Positions 1 through 9,776 of a DNA stretch of 64,000 bases are shown in pieces. A program made the translations under genes and the position numbers. This DNA is from Pelagerythrobacter marinus. Lineage in GTDB: Bacteria; Pseudomonadota; Alphaproteobacteria; Sphingomonadales; Sphingomonadaceae. The stretch lies in NCBI RefSeq assembly GCF_009827515.1, contig NZ_WTYO01000002.1, forward strand, positions 558,001 through 622,000. The letters are read 5' to 3'. Below the pieces are notes generated by a model. The model saw only the letters and a list, made by a program, of their open reading frames with translations, had not been told where the DNA came from and searched no databases. The first letter of the stretch is position 1; each line of letters begins with the position of its first letter.

Positions 1-80
1 GAGATCAGGATGTCAAGATCGTCCGACAGGCCGATCAGCCCCCGGTCGAACATCCAGTGCGCGGTGCTGGTTTCCAGATG
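1..80 (-). pseudogene. HNH endonuclease, 3' remnant (runs off the window edge)
   Basis: Reading the minus strand from about base 80 to base 1 gives a peptide containing TAHWMFDRGLIGLSDDLDIL. This resembles the segment around the last histidine of HNH restriction-type endonucleases (family knowledge). Upstream the frame meets a TAA at bases 131-129, inside the 3' end of the KAP gene. Between that stop and the conserved segment there is no ATG, GTG or TTG. The first two residues of the H-N-H motif are missing. I read it as a decayed gene end left at a recombination junction. The rest of the gene lies outside the window, so its 3' state is unknown. Confidence 0.5.
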
Positions 81-100
81 CGGCCATGCTAATGGCCTGC

Positions 101-3100
101 CTATTCCGGCTGTTCTGCTTCCGTCTTGTTAACAGGGAAGCCCAAGAGCTTTCGAATAGACACTTGCCCCTCGTCTGTATCACCTTCCAGACCTTCAACA
201 AACTCTCTCAGTTGGCCGACAAGGTCTCGGTCTGCAGCTTGCATGCAATCTTTGAAGATGTCCTTCTTTGCCTCAATGAACGCCTTGGCTTCTGACGAAT
301 TCTCCCTCGCCAGAGGAAGCAAGTATCGTTCAACTGTCCGGTTGGGATTGGTTCGATAGGGTAAACGGTCTAGTATGGATCGGAGATGCTCGAGAGCAGC
401 AGAAACCGCGCTGGTATGTGAGTTATGCCGATCGAAGAATTCGCTCTCAAATCTTCTTTGCGAGCTCGGCGGTAGAGATTTCAAAAGTATCCCGTAGTTC
501 CGCTCCGATTTTTTCGGATCGTACGCCCCCGTCATAACTTTCAAAGCATTACTCATAAGGGGTTCAAAAAATTCTGTGGATGTAAGTTTAACGGGCTTAA
601 CCGTGTTTCGCTCGCACAGCAACTTCACCAATGCGCCATCTTCATCGAGTTCCTTCTGCCAACGAGCAGAGCCCACTGACTTCAGCATTTCGGCGATACT
701 GGTCGTGAAGCTCTCCCATCCAATCTCCGTCCGACCTTCAACTTCCCTCAGCATTGACAGGGAAACGCGCCCGAGCTCTGCCGATTGCCAGTATGCTGCT
801 ACAGATGACGTTCCCACTAAGGACAACAGCGTCTGAAACTGTTCACCAAGGGCCTTCCTGAGTTTCAGAAAATTTGAAATGACGAAAGTCGCATCAGGCA
901 GAGTTGCTTCGTTCCGAGCTAGCATGGCTCGAGCCACCGATTTGAACAGCTCACGGCCGTCTTCCTCGGAACATGCATGCTTCAACACGTATTCGAAGGC
1001 CGCTGTACGGTTAGCGATTTCCGCAATGGAGTTCACAAAGTCTGGCTCGAGTTCGCTGGTAGTTAGTTTCGCCCGGAACCAGTTGTACTCAGTCAACATA
1101 TTCCCGAAGATTGGCGCCTGTTGCGGTTGCGGCATTCCTGGTTGTTCGTGCTTGTACTCGCGCATGGCCAGCCAGAAGAATAGGGCCGTCGCATGACCTC
1201 GAATCTTTCCTCCATCTTTGTCGGCATGATAGGCATAATACATCGGCGCGCCGGATTGGAAGAAGTCTTGAAGCGCTGTTGTGGCGGGCTCGTTACCGAT
1301 GGGAACCGCGCTTTGGAGCACGTCCACTGTTTTAATAAGCGCTCTGAACTCGTCTGTGCTAATGTCGAGCTTCTTCGCCTTTGCGTTCTCTAAGGCAACC
1401 TCAAGCAGATGGACGCATTGCTCTACATCAAACAGGTGCGACAGCTCAGCCCACATGTAGGAAAAGAAGTCACTTCCCGTTGCATACTGGTCGAGCGCTG
1501 CAACGATGTCCTTTTCATTCGCAGGTCTTTTGAACTGGCGAATGTGGTAGTCGGTTTCATCACAATCAAGCGCCGCGCCTAGGACCGCAGCGGAACCTGA
1601 AGGCAGCACAATTGTCGGCAGCACCTTGCTCACCGCGTCTGTGCCCTTCGCCGACTTCACGGCATCACAGATCGCCGCGACGATCTTGATCCAAGACCGC
1701 CCATGCTGAAGTGTCTGCTTCGCGGGTTCTGCGGGTAGTCCAGCATTTATCGCTCGGACCATGGCTCCCACGAAGCTGGGCAGTGTAGCCTCTTCGATGA
1801 AGGCAGAAGCCTTCCATAGTCCTGACAAACTCGGCATCTGAGCGAAGGGGAAGGCCTTCACCGCCTGTAATGTTGTTGCCAACGTCTTTTGGCTGTACTC
1901 CAAGTCTGTGCGATCGATGTTGACTGCTGCAATATTCGAAATGGCCGCGCTGAGCTCCGTCAGATTCTCGGACCCCCAGTCCTGGCTCAATTCATCGACG
2001 AGCCTGTTCAAGTTCTCCGCAAATCCATTCACGGATGCGGAATCTGCGAGTTCTTGAAGCAAGTCCGGCTGATCTACCGTCAAAGCTCGTTGGATTTGAA
2101 CGTGCGAGAGAACCTGGAAGGCTAAATCGCGATCGACATTGTACGCTAATGAAGCCAGATCTCGGAAAATGTCGGGCTGGTTCGCGAGCTGAACCATCCG
2201 AGGATCGATCGTATCGCTGGACCGCAAACTACCCGGGTCGGAAAGAAGCTTTGTCTTGTTCGCGACAAATACCGCGACAGACTCGGGTGCGATAGCGCCC
2301 TCCCACTGTTCCCAATAGCTTGCTACATCGTTGATAAACGATATCACCTGGCGTGGTGTCGGAGGTGCATTCGAGGACTCGATGTTTAAATTGAAAATGC
2401 GGTAAATTCTTTTGATCGAGTCTAGAGAGATTTGATCTCCGACACTTGCAATGAACTTTTCTCGAAAGAACGTTGACGCGTCTGAAAGTACCGGAGGCGA
2501 AACATTGAACACGATATCGAACGATTTTCTGAACACATCGCCAGCAATGATACTCGACTCGCTTGGAGGCGGCGAAGCACATTCGCCGCCCATAGCGCTG
2601 AGCGCAATTCGTTCAGCATACGGCACGATGGCTATGATGCTTCCATCGGTCTCAGCGCCGAAGTGTTCACCATAGAAGACTCCTCGAACTTCAGACCATA
2701 CGTCCGGAATTCGCTTCGATGGCAGCCGGTCTATGTTGTCGAAAACTACTATCAAGCGATTCTGATTGTCCTGCAGCCTCGCCGAAATCTCTCTGAATAT
2801 CTTTGTAAATTCATATTGAGTCGGATCTTCGTCCCGTATTGTCTGATTTACCCGCCTCACCTCCGCGTCTCGCGAAAAGATCGAGATCACTTGCGAAAAC
2901 GCTTCTACCCAACGTGCCGACGTCCGCTCTGAAGGCAAGCGCCTCCAGACGGCTATGAGGAATGACACAACATAGATTCCAAGCAATATGCCCGCCGCTG
3001 CGGCACCCGCGTTGAACTTGACCGCGCCAGTGGAATCTCGGAGCGCTGTCGGCGCAAGCCACAAATACAAAAGCGGCGTCAGGTATAGAAATATAACAGT

Positions 3101-3559
3101 AAAGAGTCCAAACTTACTGAATTTCTTGTAATTGTTTGTTTCTATCTTTTGATTTTTGCTTTCGATCTTCCTACGCCATTCGTCAATAGCGCTTCCTTTA
3201 TCAGGGAACTCCTTCGAACCCCAGCTCAACAATGCTTCGAGAAATGCTCTTCGGAAATGTCCGGTCTGGTTCGCCCAAAGATCGAATGTAAATATGTGAT
3301 ACGTGCGTCCCGCATCAACCTCAGCAAGCGCCGTCTTAGCCATTCGGACGATGGAGGATTTGCCTGAGCCCCATGAGCCTTCGATTCCGACAGCGTGGTC
3401 GCCGGACCTAAACTGTGAGATGGCCCTTGCAAGAGCATAGGCGGTCCGTGCGTGTCCGCGGCCAGAGAATTGATCTGTCTCGGTCGGGCTATCCTGAAGT
3501 ATAGTCCGACGTACGGCTCTATTCTTGTCGTCTGATTGGCCTGACACTCTTCCCCCCAT
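101..3559 (-). CDS. KAP family P-loop NTPase (membrane-anchored)
   Basis: A large 1152-residue protein. It has a Walker A motif GSWGSGKSS at residues 61-69, two hydrophobic helices at about 149-169 and 183-204, then a Walker B segment LIVVFDNID at about 269-277. Membrane helices inserted between Walker A and Walker B are the hallmark of KAP NTPases (Kidins220/ARMS and the F-plasmid exclusion protein PifA). The C-terminal 800 residues show no motif I recognise. The chosen ATG lies 24 nt after the lepA stop; an open frame continues upstream but only as an out-of-frame reading of lepA. The gene is much poorer in GC than its neighbours and uses codons rare elsewhere in the window, which indicates horizontal transfer. 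A role in phage exclusion is an inference from the family and context. Confidence 0.85.
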   Translation of the reverse strand: MGGRVSGQSDDKNRAVRRTILQDSPTETDQFSGRGHARTAYALARAISQFRSGDHAVGIEGSWGSGKSSIVRMAKTALAEVDAGRTYHIFTFDLWANQTGHFRRAFLEALLSWGSKEFPDKGSAIDEWRRKIESKNQKIETNNYKKFSKFGLFTVIFLYLTPLLYLWLAPTALRDSTGAVKFNAGAAAAGILLGIYVVSFLIAVWRRLPSERTSARWVEAFSQVISIFSRDAEVRRVNQTIRDEDPTQYEFTKIFREISARLQDNQNRLIVVFDNIDRLPSKRIPDVWSEVRGVFYGEHFGAETDGSIIAIVPYAERIALSAMGGECASPPPSESSIIAGDVFRKSFDIVFNVSPPVLSDASTFFREKFIASVGDQISLDSIKRIYRIFNLNIESSNAPPTPRQVISFINDVASYWEQWEGAIAPESVAVFVANKTKLLSDPGSLRSSDTIDPRMVQLANQPDIFRDLASLAYNVDRDLAFQVLSHVQIQRALTVDQPDLLQELADSASVNGFAENLNRLVDELSQDWGSENLTELSAAISNIAAVNIDRTDLEYSQKTLATTLQAVKAFPFAQMPSLSGLWKASAFIEEATLPSFVGAMVRAINAGLPAEPAKQTLQHGRSWIKIVAAICDAVKSAKGTDAVSKVLPTIVLPSGSAAVLGAALDCDETDYHIRQFKRPANEKDIVAALDQYATGSDFFSYMWAELSHLFDVEQCVHLLEVALENAKAKKLDISTDEFRALIKTVDVLQSAVPIGNEPATTALQDFFQSGAPMYYAYHADKDGGKIRGHATALFFWLAMREYKHEQPGMPQPQQAPIFGNMLTEYNWFRAKLTTSELEPDFVNSIAEIANRTAAFEYVLKHACSEEDGRELFKSVARAMLARNEATLPDATFVISNFLKLRKALGEQFQTLLSLVGTSSVAAYWQSAELGRVSLSMLREVEGRTEIGWESFTTSIAEMLKSVGSARWQKELDEDGALVKLLCERNTVKPVKLTSTEFFEPLMSNALKVMTGAYDPKKSERNYGILLKSLPPSSQRRFESEFFDRHNSHTSAVSAALEHLRSILDRLPYRTNPNRTVERYLLPLARENSSEAKAFIEAKKDIFKDCMQAADRDLVGQLREFVEGLEGDTDEGQVSIRKLLGFPVNKTEAEQPE

Positions 3560-3582
3560 CTCGTCAGGAACAAGACCGGATC

Positions 3583-5400
3583 TCACTCCTCCCCCATCCG
3601 CAGCGCCGCGATAAACGCCTCCTGCGGGATCGACACATTGCCATACTCCCGCATCCGCGCCTTCCCCTTCTTCTGTTTTTCCAACAGCTTTTTCTTGCGC
3701 GTGATGTCGCCGCCGTAGCATTTCGCCGTCACGTCCTTGCGCAGCGCGGCGATCGTCTCTCTCGCGATGACCTTGCCGCCGATCGCGGCCTGGATCGGGA
3801 TCTTGAACAGGTGGCGCGGGATCAGGTCCTTCAGGCGCTCGCACATGCCGCGGCCGCGCTCTTCGGCGACCGAGCGGTGGACGATCAGCGACAGGGCATC
3901 GACCGGCTCGTTGTTCACCAGGATGTTCATCTTGACGAGGTCGCCCTCGCGCAGGCCGATCTGCTCGTAATCGAAGCTGGCGTAGCCGCGGCTGATCGAT
4001 TTCAGGCGGTCGTAGAAATCGAACACCACCTCGTTCAGCGGCAGCTCGTAGGTCACCTGCGCGCGGCCGCCGACATAGGTGAGGTCGGTCTGGATGCCGC
4101 GGCGGTCCTGGCACAGCTTGAGGATCGCGCCGAGGTATTCGTCGGGCGTGTAGATCGTCGCCTTGATCCACGGCTCCTCGATCCACTCGATCCGGTTGGG
4201 ATCGGGATAGTCGGCCGGGTTGTGCAGCTCGATCGTCTTCGCTTCCTCGTTCTTCGTCTTGCCCAGTCGCAGGCGATAGACGACGCTGGGCGCCGTCGTG
4301 ATCAGGTCCAGATCGTATTCGCGGCTCAGCCGTTCCTGGATGATCTCCAGGTGGAGGAGGCCGAGGAAGCCGCAGCGGAAGCCGAAGCCGAGCGCGGCGC
4401 TGCTTTCCATCTCGTAGCTGAAGCTCGCATCGTTGAGGCGCAGCTTGCCGATCGATTCGCGCAGCTTCTCGAAATCGGCGGCATCGACGGGGAAGAGGCC
4501 GCAGAAGACCACGGGCTGGACTTCCTTGTACCCGGGAAGGGCCTTGTCCGCCCCGCCCTTCACCGTGGTGATCGTGTCGCCCACGCGCGCCTGTTCGACT
4601 TCCTTGATCTGCGCGGTGATGAAGCCGATCTCGCCCGGGCCGATCTCCGGCAGGTCCACCCGCTTGGGGGTGAAGGCGCCGACCCGGTCGACCAGGTGCT
4701 GCGTGCCGCCCTGCATGAAGCGGACCTGCAGGCCCTTCTTCAGCACGCCGTCCATCACCCGCACGAGGATGACCACGCCGAGGTAGGGATCGTACCAGCT
4801 ATCGACCAGCATGGCTTTGAGGGCTGCGTCGCGGTCGCCGGTGGGCGGCGGGATGCGGGCGACGATCGCCTCCAGCGTGTCCTCGATCCCGATGCCGGAC
4901 TTCGCGCTGGTGAGCACGGCGTCGCTGGCGTCGAGGCCGATGATGTCCTCGATCTCGGCCTTGACCTTGTCGGGCTCGGCCGCGGGCAGGTCGATCTTGT
5001 TGATGACGGGGACGATCTCGTGATCGTGCTCGATCGACTGGTAGACATTGGCGAGCGTCTGCGCCTCGACCCCCTGCGCGGCATCGACCACCAGCAGCGC
5101 GCCCTCGCACGCGGCGAGGCTGCGGCTGACCTCGTAGGCGAAGTCGACGTGGCCGGGGGTGTCCATCAGGTTGAGCTCGTAGGTCCGGCCGTCCCGGGCG
5201 GTGTAGTTGAGGCGCACGGTCTGGGCCTTGATCGTGATCCCACGCTCACGCTCAATGTCCATGTTATCAAGGACTTGCGCGCTCATCTCGCGCTCGGTCA
5301 GCCCGCCGCAGACCTGGATCAGCCGATCGGCGAGCGTCGACTTGCCATGGTCGATATGCGCGATGATCGAGAAATTGCGAATAAGGCCAAGATCAGTCAT
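3583..5400 (-). CDS. lepA: Elongation factor 4 (LepA), ribosome-associated GTPase
   Basis: A 605-residue translational GTPase, close to the 599 residues of the E. coli protein. The G1 loop AHIDHGKST is at residues 14-22, G3 DTPGH at 80-84 and G4 NKID at 134-137. The C-terminal domain with [17 protein letters not shown] is typical of LepA. The protein acts on stalled or mispositioned ribosomes. The ATG at 5400 gives the canonical start [20 protein letters not shown]. The gene stands alone at its 5' side. Its 3' end is followed 24 nt later by the foreign KAP gene, so any terminator originally here may have been displaced. Confidence 0.98.
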   Translation of the reverse strand: MTDLGLIRNFSIIAHIDHGKSTLADRLIQVCGGLTEREMSAQVLDNMDIERERGITIKAQTVRLNYTARDGRTYELNLMDTPGHVDFAYEVSRSLAACEGALLVVDAAQGVEAQTLANVYQSIEHDHEIVPVINKIDLPAAEPDKVKAEIEDIIGLDASDAVLTSAKSGIGIEDTLEAIVARIPPPTGDRDAALKAMLVDSWYDPYLGVVILVRVMDGVLKKGLQVRFMQGGTQHLVDRVGAFTPKRVDLPEIGPGEIGFITAQIKEVEQARVGDTITTVKGGADKALPGYKEVQPVVFCGLFPVDAADFEKLRESIGKLRLNDASFSYEMESSAALGFGFRCGFLGLLHLEIIQERLSREYDLDLITTAPSVVYRLRLGKTKNEEAKTIELHNPADYPDPNRIEWIEEPWIKATIYTPDEYLGAILKLCQDRRGIQTDLTYVGGRAQVTYELPLNEVVFDFYDRLKSISRGYASFDYEQIGLREGDLVKMNILVNNEPVDALSLIVHRSVAEERGRGMCERLKDLIPRHLFKIPIQAAIGGKVIARETIAALRKDVTAKCYGGDITRKKKLLEKQKKGKARMREYGNVSIPQEAFIAALRMGEE

Positions 5401-5478
5401 CGCGGCCCCTTATAACCCCGGCCGGAAAGCTGCAACGACGGAGACGTTGGCTCGCCCCCATCGCAGCGGGAATGGCGG

Positions 5479-8178
5479 TCAGGCGCGGGCCTTGCGCGGC
5501 TCTTCCGCCGGGGGCCGGGCGCCGTCGATGTCGAGCGGGATCGGGCGGTCGAACTGCACGCCCATGCGGTTGTCGATGCACCAGCGGCTCGTCGCATCGA
5601 CCGTCAGCGTATCGGACAGGGCAATGCGGAAGCGCGTGCCGACCGGGACGTTCCACAGCCCCTCCACCATCGCGCCCTCGGTCGAGGCATTGCGGACGGT
5701 GCCGGCGTAGTGCTGCCCCGCGTGTTCGAGCACGACCTTGCGCAGCATCGTCTTGCGCGGGGCGCGGGCCGCACGCGGGCCGACCGCTTCCATCGCGAGG
5801 CCGTTCGCGAGCCGTTCTTCCACCGCCTGGCTGCTCAGCGCCTTGTCGTAGATATAGCCCTGGACATGGGTGCAGCCGTGCTGGCGCACGAGGTCCAGCT
5901 CGTCGAGCGTCTCGACGCCTTCGGCCGTGACGTCCATTCCCAGCGCCTGGGCGAGGCTGGTGATCGAGGCGATGATCGCGCCGTTCCGGCTCCCCGGCCG
6001 CGTGGCGCCGCGCACGAAGCTCTGGTCGATCTTGATCTTGTCGAAGGGCGCCTTCTTCAGATAGCCGAGCGAGGAATAGCCGGTCCCGAAATCGTCGAGC
6101 GCCAGGCGCACCCCGATGCGCTTGAGCGCGGCGAACATCGCCTCGGTCCCCTCGTCGTCGTTGAGGAAGACGCTCTCGGTAATCTCCAGCTCCAGGCGCG
6201 AAGGATCGATGCCGGCCTGGGCGATCGCGTTCGTGATGATCGCCGGGAGCTGCGGACTGGCGAACTGGAGCGGCGAGACGTTGACGGCGCAGCGCACTTC
6301 CTCCGGCCATTCGGCCAGCGCGCTGCAGGCGGTGCGGATCGCCCATTCGCCGATCGCGGCGATGAGGCCGGTATCCTCGGCAATCGGCACGAACTTGTCG
6401 GGCGAGAGCCAGCCGCGCCGCGGATGATTCCAGCGCAGCAGCGCCTCGAACCCGGCAATCCGTTCGCTGCTCGCGTCCACCACCGGCTGGTAGAACAGTT
6501 CCAGCCCGCCGTGGGCGATCGCATCGCGCAGGTCCTGTTCGAGCGCATTGCGTTCCTCCGCCGCGCTGTGGAGGTCGCTGGAATAGAAATGGCACCGGCC
6601 CCGCCCGGCGTCCTTCGCGGCGTACAGCGCGAGGTCGGCGTTGCGGATCAGCGCCTCGCTGGTCACGCCGTGATCGGGCGAGACGGCAATGCCGATGGAC
6701 GATCCGATCACCACCCGCTGCCCGTCGATCGAATAGGGCTGCGACAGGGCGTGGATGATTTCCTGCGCCAGGTGGCCGAGTTGTTCGTGTTCGACCCGGC
6801 CGGGGACGATCACCTGGAACTCGTCGCCGCCGAGCCGCCCCACGCGGCCCTGCTTGCCCACGGCCCGTTCCAGCCGCTGGGCGACCTGCTTGAGCAAGGC
6901 GTCGCCGGCGGGATGGCCCAGCGTGTCGTTGACGTGCTTGAACCGGTCGAGGTCGAGCAGGAAGATCGCGCACTCGCGCTCCCTTTCCTGCGGGCTGCAG
7001 ACGATCTTTTCCAGCGTCTGCGACATCTGGAAACGGTTCGCCAGGCCGGTCAGCGAGTCGTACCGCGCGAGCCGCTTGGCATTTTCCTCGCTCAGCTTCT
7101 TCTCGGTCAGGTCGGTGCCCGAACCGCGAAAGCCGCAGAAATTGCGGAAACCGTCATAGACCGGCCGCCCGTTGATCGACCACCAACGCTCTTCGTCGGG
7201 AACGGCGGCCTTGACCGCCAGCCCCTCGAACGAGGAGCGGGAGGACAAGTGGAACGTCAGCGTCCGCTCGCCTTCGCGGTTCTCGTCGCCGAGATCGAAC
7301 AGGCGCGAGAACGCGCGCCCGACCAGTTCGTCTTCGGCGCGCCCGAGCGCGCGCGCGACCGAAGGCGAGAGGTAGGTGAGCCGTCCGCGACGGTCGGTTT
7401 CCCAGAACCAGCCCTGCCCCGTTTCCTCGTAGTCCTGGAGAATGCTCTGCGCCCGGTCGCGAACGCGGGCGAGCGCGGCTTCCTCTTCGGCCCGCGCCCG
7501 CTCGAAACGCAGCTGGTAACTGGCCACGAGCCCGCTCGTGATCGCGGCGATCGCCAGGCCGGAAAATGCATAGAACGAGCCGTCCACAAGCGCCACAGGG
7601 GCCCAGCAGCCGAGCTTGCTCATGAAAACCAGCACGATCCGGTCGCTGAGAAGGGCGGCGAACAGGATATTGACCGTGACCAGCGCGGCGACGCCGATGC
7701 GCCAGTCGAGCGATCCCGAATACATCCACTCCGCCAGGCCGAACCCGACCCCGGCCGACGACAGGAGGACAAGCGCGACGGCCAGCCCCTGCCGGGCCGG
7801 AACGGGCAGCGCCGCGCCGTCGCCCCAGGCATTGACCGGGCGGCCGAGCGCAGCGGTCCCGATGCCGAGCAGCGCGGCGACGATGCAGGCGGCGGGCGGC
7901 GCGGAGAGCGCGATCACCCCGGAAATCGCGAAAGCGGCGGCGATCGCCACGCTCATCCAGGCAAACGGGGGCGGAACGATCGGCGGCGCTTTCGCCACCG
8001 CGGCAACCTTGTTGCGCTTGACCTCGCGCCGGTCGCGACGCTGGCGGCGTTCATCGGGCACGGCGCGCAGCGGCGGCTGGGCACGGTCCGGCGCATCGGC
8101 ATGCGTCGCGGGACCGGCCCAAAGCATCGAACCGGGCGCCTCGGGCTCACTCGCGGTTCTTGCTGACGCCACCACCAT
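5479..8178 (-). CDS. Membrane PAS-GGDEF-EAL-PilZ cyclic-di-GMP protein
   Basis: A multidomain regulator of about 899 residues. An arginine-rich cytoplasmic N-terminus is followed by several membrane helices (about 70-220) and a PAS domain (about 250-370). A diguanylate cyclase domain has an intact GGDEF at 450-454. A phosphodiesterase domain has EAL at 578-580 plus ELEITES and DDFGTGYSS. A C-terminal PilZ-like domain has NASTEG at about 830-835, matching the D/NxSxxG ligand motif. Both catalytic motifs look intact, so it may make and degrade c-di-GMP and also sense it. The start is uncertain: in-frame ATGs exist at 8178 and 8127, and the frame stays open further upstream into the divergent gene. 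An inverted repeat GGCAGGA/TCCTGCC (8224-8247) lies in its upstream region. Confidence 0.88.
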   Translation of the reverse strand: MVVASARTASEPEAPGSMLWAGPATHADAPDRAQPPLRAVPDERRQRRDRREVKRNKVAAVAKAPPIVPPPFAWMSVAIAAAFAISGVIALSAPPAACIVAALLGIGTAALGRPVNAWGDGAALPVPARQGLAVALVLLSSAGVGFGLAEWMYSGSLDWRIGVAALVTVNILFAALLSDRIVLVFMSKLGCWAPVALVDGSFYAFSGLAIAAITSGLVASYQLRFERARAEEEAALARVRDRAQSILQDYEETGQGWFWETDRRGRLTYLSPSVARALGRAEDELVGRAFSRLFDLGDENREGERTLTFHLSSRSSFEGLAVKAAVPDEERWWSINGRPVYDGFRNFCGFRGSGTDLTEKKLSEENAKRLARYDSLTGLANRFQMSQTLEKIVCSPQERERECAIFLLDLDRFKHVNDTLGHPAGDALLKQVAQRLERAVGKQGRVGRLGGDEFQVIVPGRVEHEQLGHLAQEIIHALSQPYSIDGQRVVIGSSIGIAVSPDHGVTSEALIRNADLALYAAKDAGRGRCHFYSSDLHSAAEERNALEQDLRDAIAHGGLELFYQPVVDASSERIAGFEALLRWNHPRRGWLSPDKFVPIAEDTGLIAAIGEWAIRTACSALAEWPEEVRCAVNVSPLQFASPQLPAIITNAIAQAGIDPSRLELEITESVFLNDDEGTEAMFAALKRIGVRLALDDFGTGYSSLGYLKKAPFDKIKIDQSFVRGATRPGSRNGAIIASITSLAQALGMDVTAEGVETLDELDLVRQHGCTHVQGYIYDKALSSQAVEERLANGLAMEAVGPRAARAPRKTMLRKVVLEHAGQHYAGTVRNASTEGAMVEGLWNVPVGTRFRIALSDTLTVDATSRWCIDNRMGVQFDRPIPLDIDGARPPAEEPRKARA

Positions 8179-8386
8179 GCCGCCCGCATGCGCCAGACCC
8201 CTTGAAAAAACGGTTAATCGAAGGGCAGGATTCGGCAATTTCCTGCCGCGCGAGCGCGCTTGCCAAGGCGCGTGGGCACGTGCATGAATCGCCCGTTCGG
8301 ATACGGGCAAGAAGAAGAGGGTGCATGGCAGCCAGGGCGCAGCCGGTAGACGCGACACGCACGGCCCGCGGGCGGCCCGCCACCTG

Positions 8387-9703
8387 ATGCGGCACCTCGC
8401 CATCGTCGGCTCGGGCCCTGCGGGCTACTACACCGCGGAAGCTGCCCAGAAACACTGGGGCGACGAGATCCGCGTCGATATCTTCGACATGCTGCCGGTG
8501 CCCTACGGCCTGATCCGCACCGGCGTCGCCCCCGATCACCAGTCCATCAAGGGCGTCAGCCGCCGTTACGAGGCCACGGCCCTGACCGAGAACGTGCGCT
8601 TCGTCGGCAATGTCGCGGTGGGGCGGGACGTCACCGTGCCCGAGTTGCAATCGCTCTACGACGCGGTCGTGTTCGCCACCGGCGCGCCCAACGATCGCGC
8701 GCTGGGGATAGAGGGCGAGGCGCTGCCCAATGTCTTCGGCAGCGCGGCCTTCGTCGGGTGGTACAACGGCCACCCGCAGTTTGCCGGGCTCGCGCCGGAT
8801 CTTTCCGGCCGCCACGCGGTCGTGATCGGCATGGGCAACGTCGCGCTCGACGTGGCGCGCATCCTCGCCAAGACCGAGGCGGAATTCGCGGGGTCCGACA
8901 TTGTCGCCCACGCGCTCGACGCGCTGCGCGCCGCGGCGATTTCGACGATTACCATCGTCGGGCGGCGCGGCCCGCACCAGATCATGATGACGCCCAAGGA
9001 ACTGGGCGAACTGATGCACCTGGAACGCGCCAGTCCCCGCGTTGCACCGTCCGATCTTCCGCCCGAGGCCGATGACGCGCTGCTCGAACCCGGCCTGCGC
9101 AAGTCCGTCGCGCACTTGCGGAGCTTCGCCGCGTTCCCGGAGAGCGAGCGGGCGGACAAGAGCGTGGAGATTGACTTCGACATGTTCGCCAGCCCGGTGC
9201 GACTGCTGGGCAAGGACAGGGTCGAGGCGATCGAGCTGGAGCGCACCCGGGTCGAGGCCGGGCGCGCGGTCGGAACGGGGGAGACGTACACCGTCCCGGC
9301 CGATCTCGTGATCAGTTGCATCGGCTATCGCAGCTCGCCGATTCCCGGCGTCCCGTTCGACGAGCGCGCGGGCCGCTTCGCGAACGACGAGGGGCGGATC
9401 CTGCCCGGCCTCTATTGCGTGGGCTGGGCCCGGCGCGGCCCGACCGGGACGATCGGGACCAACCGCCCCGACGGCTTCGGCGTGGTCGAGAAGATCGCCG
9501 AGGACATGGACGGCGGCGCGCTCGGACCGCGCGGCAAGGAAGGGCGCGCCGGGTTCGACCGGCTCGCCGAAGAGCGCGAGATCGAGGTCGTCACCTTCCG
9601 CGACTGGAAGAAGATCGAGGAGGCCGAGGCCCGGGCCGCGCGCGAGGGCGCCCCGCGCGAGAAATTCGTCGATGTCGAGGCGATGATCCGCGCCCGCGAA
9701 TAG
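8387..9703 (+). CDS. Ferredoxin--NADP+ reductase, adrenodoxin-reductase/FprA type
   Basis: A 438-residue flavoprotein. The N-terminal FAD-binding motif VGSGPAGYYTAEA starts near residue 6. DMLPVPYGLIRTGVAPDH is the signature of the adrenodoxin reductase/FprA family. The NADP-binding segment IGMGNVALDVARIL and GRRGP follow, and GWARRGPTGTIGTN near the C-terminus closes the FAD site. It passes electrons between NADPH and a ferredoxin. The 2Fe-2S ferredoxin encoded at 35274-35609 is one possible partner (inference). The ATG at 8387 places the Rossmann strand directly at the N-terminus; an ATG 66 nt upstream would add an unlikely basic tail. It is transcribed divergently from the c-di-GMP gene and converges on dnaN. 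Confidence 0.93.
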   Translation: MRHLAIVGSGPAGYYTAEAAQKHWGDEIRVDIFDMLPVPYGLIRTGVAPDHQSIKGVSRRYEATALTENVRFVGNVAVGRDVTVPELQSLYDAVVFATGAPNDRALGIEGEALPNVFGSAAFVGWYNGHPQFAGLAPDLSGRHAVVIGMGNVALDVARILAKTEAEFAGSDIVAHALDALRAAAISTITIVGRRGPHQIMMTPKELGELMHLERASPRVAPSDLPPEADDALLEPGLRKSVAHLRSFAAFPESERADKSVEIDFDMFASPVRLLGKDRVEAIELERTRVEAGRAVGTGETYTVPADLVISCIGYRSSPIPGVPFDERAGRFANDEGRILPGLYCVGWARRGPTGTIGTNRPDGFGVVEKIAEDMDGGALGPRGKEGRAGFDRLAEEREIEVVTFRDWKKIEEAEARAAREGAPREKFVDVEAMIRARE

Positions 9704-9748
9704 GCCCGGCTGCCCGCGGCCCTGCCCGGGCGCCAATCCCGATTGAGC

Positions 9749-9765
9749 CGCCCGCCCCGCGGGCG
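9749..9765. terminator. GC hairpin between convergent fpr-type gene and dnaN
   Basis: CGCCCGC, loop CCC, GCGGGCG forms a 7-bp perfect stem between the 3' ends of the ferredoxin reductase gene and dnaN. There is no uridine tract on either strand, so this is a weak terminator candidate, chosen mainly for its position. Confidence 0.35.
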
Positions 9766-9776
9766 GGCGCGGGCCG

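Noticed and set aside
3560-4186. A 209-residue N-terminal extension of the KAP protein
   Set aside because: The extension is lepA sequence read in another frame; the KAP-like protein begins at the ATG at 3559.
3811-5415. A 534-codon plus-strand open frame opposite lepA
   Set aside because: It is the reverse complement of lepA, which is unmistakable; long antisense frames are expected in GC-rich DNA.
5710-8166. An 818-codon plus-strand open frame opposite the GGDEF-EAL gene
   Set aside because: The composition is a shadow (Asp/Arg/Ala/Gly-rich, no motifs) of a well-defined gene on the other strand.
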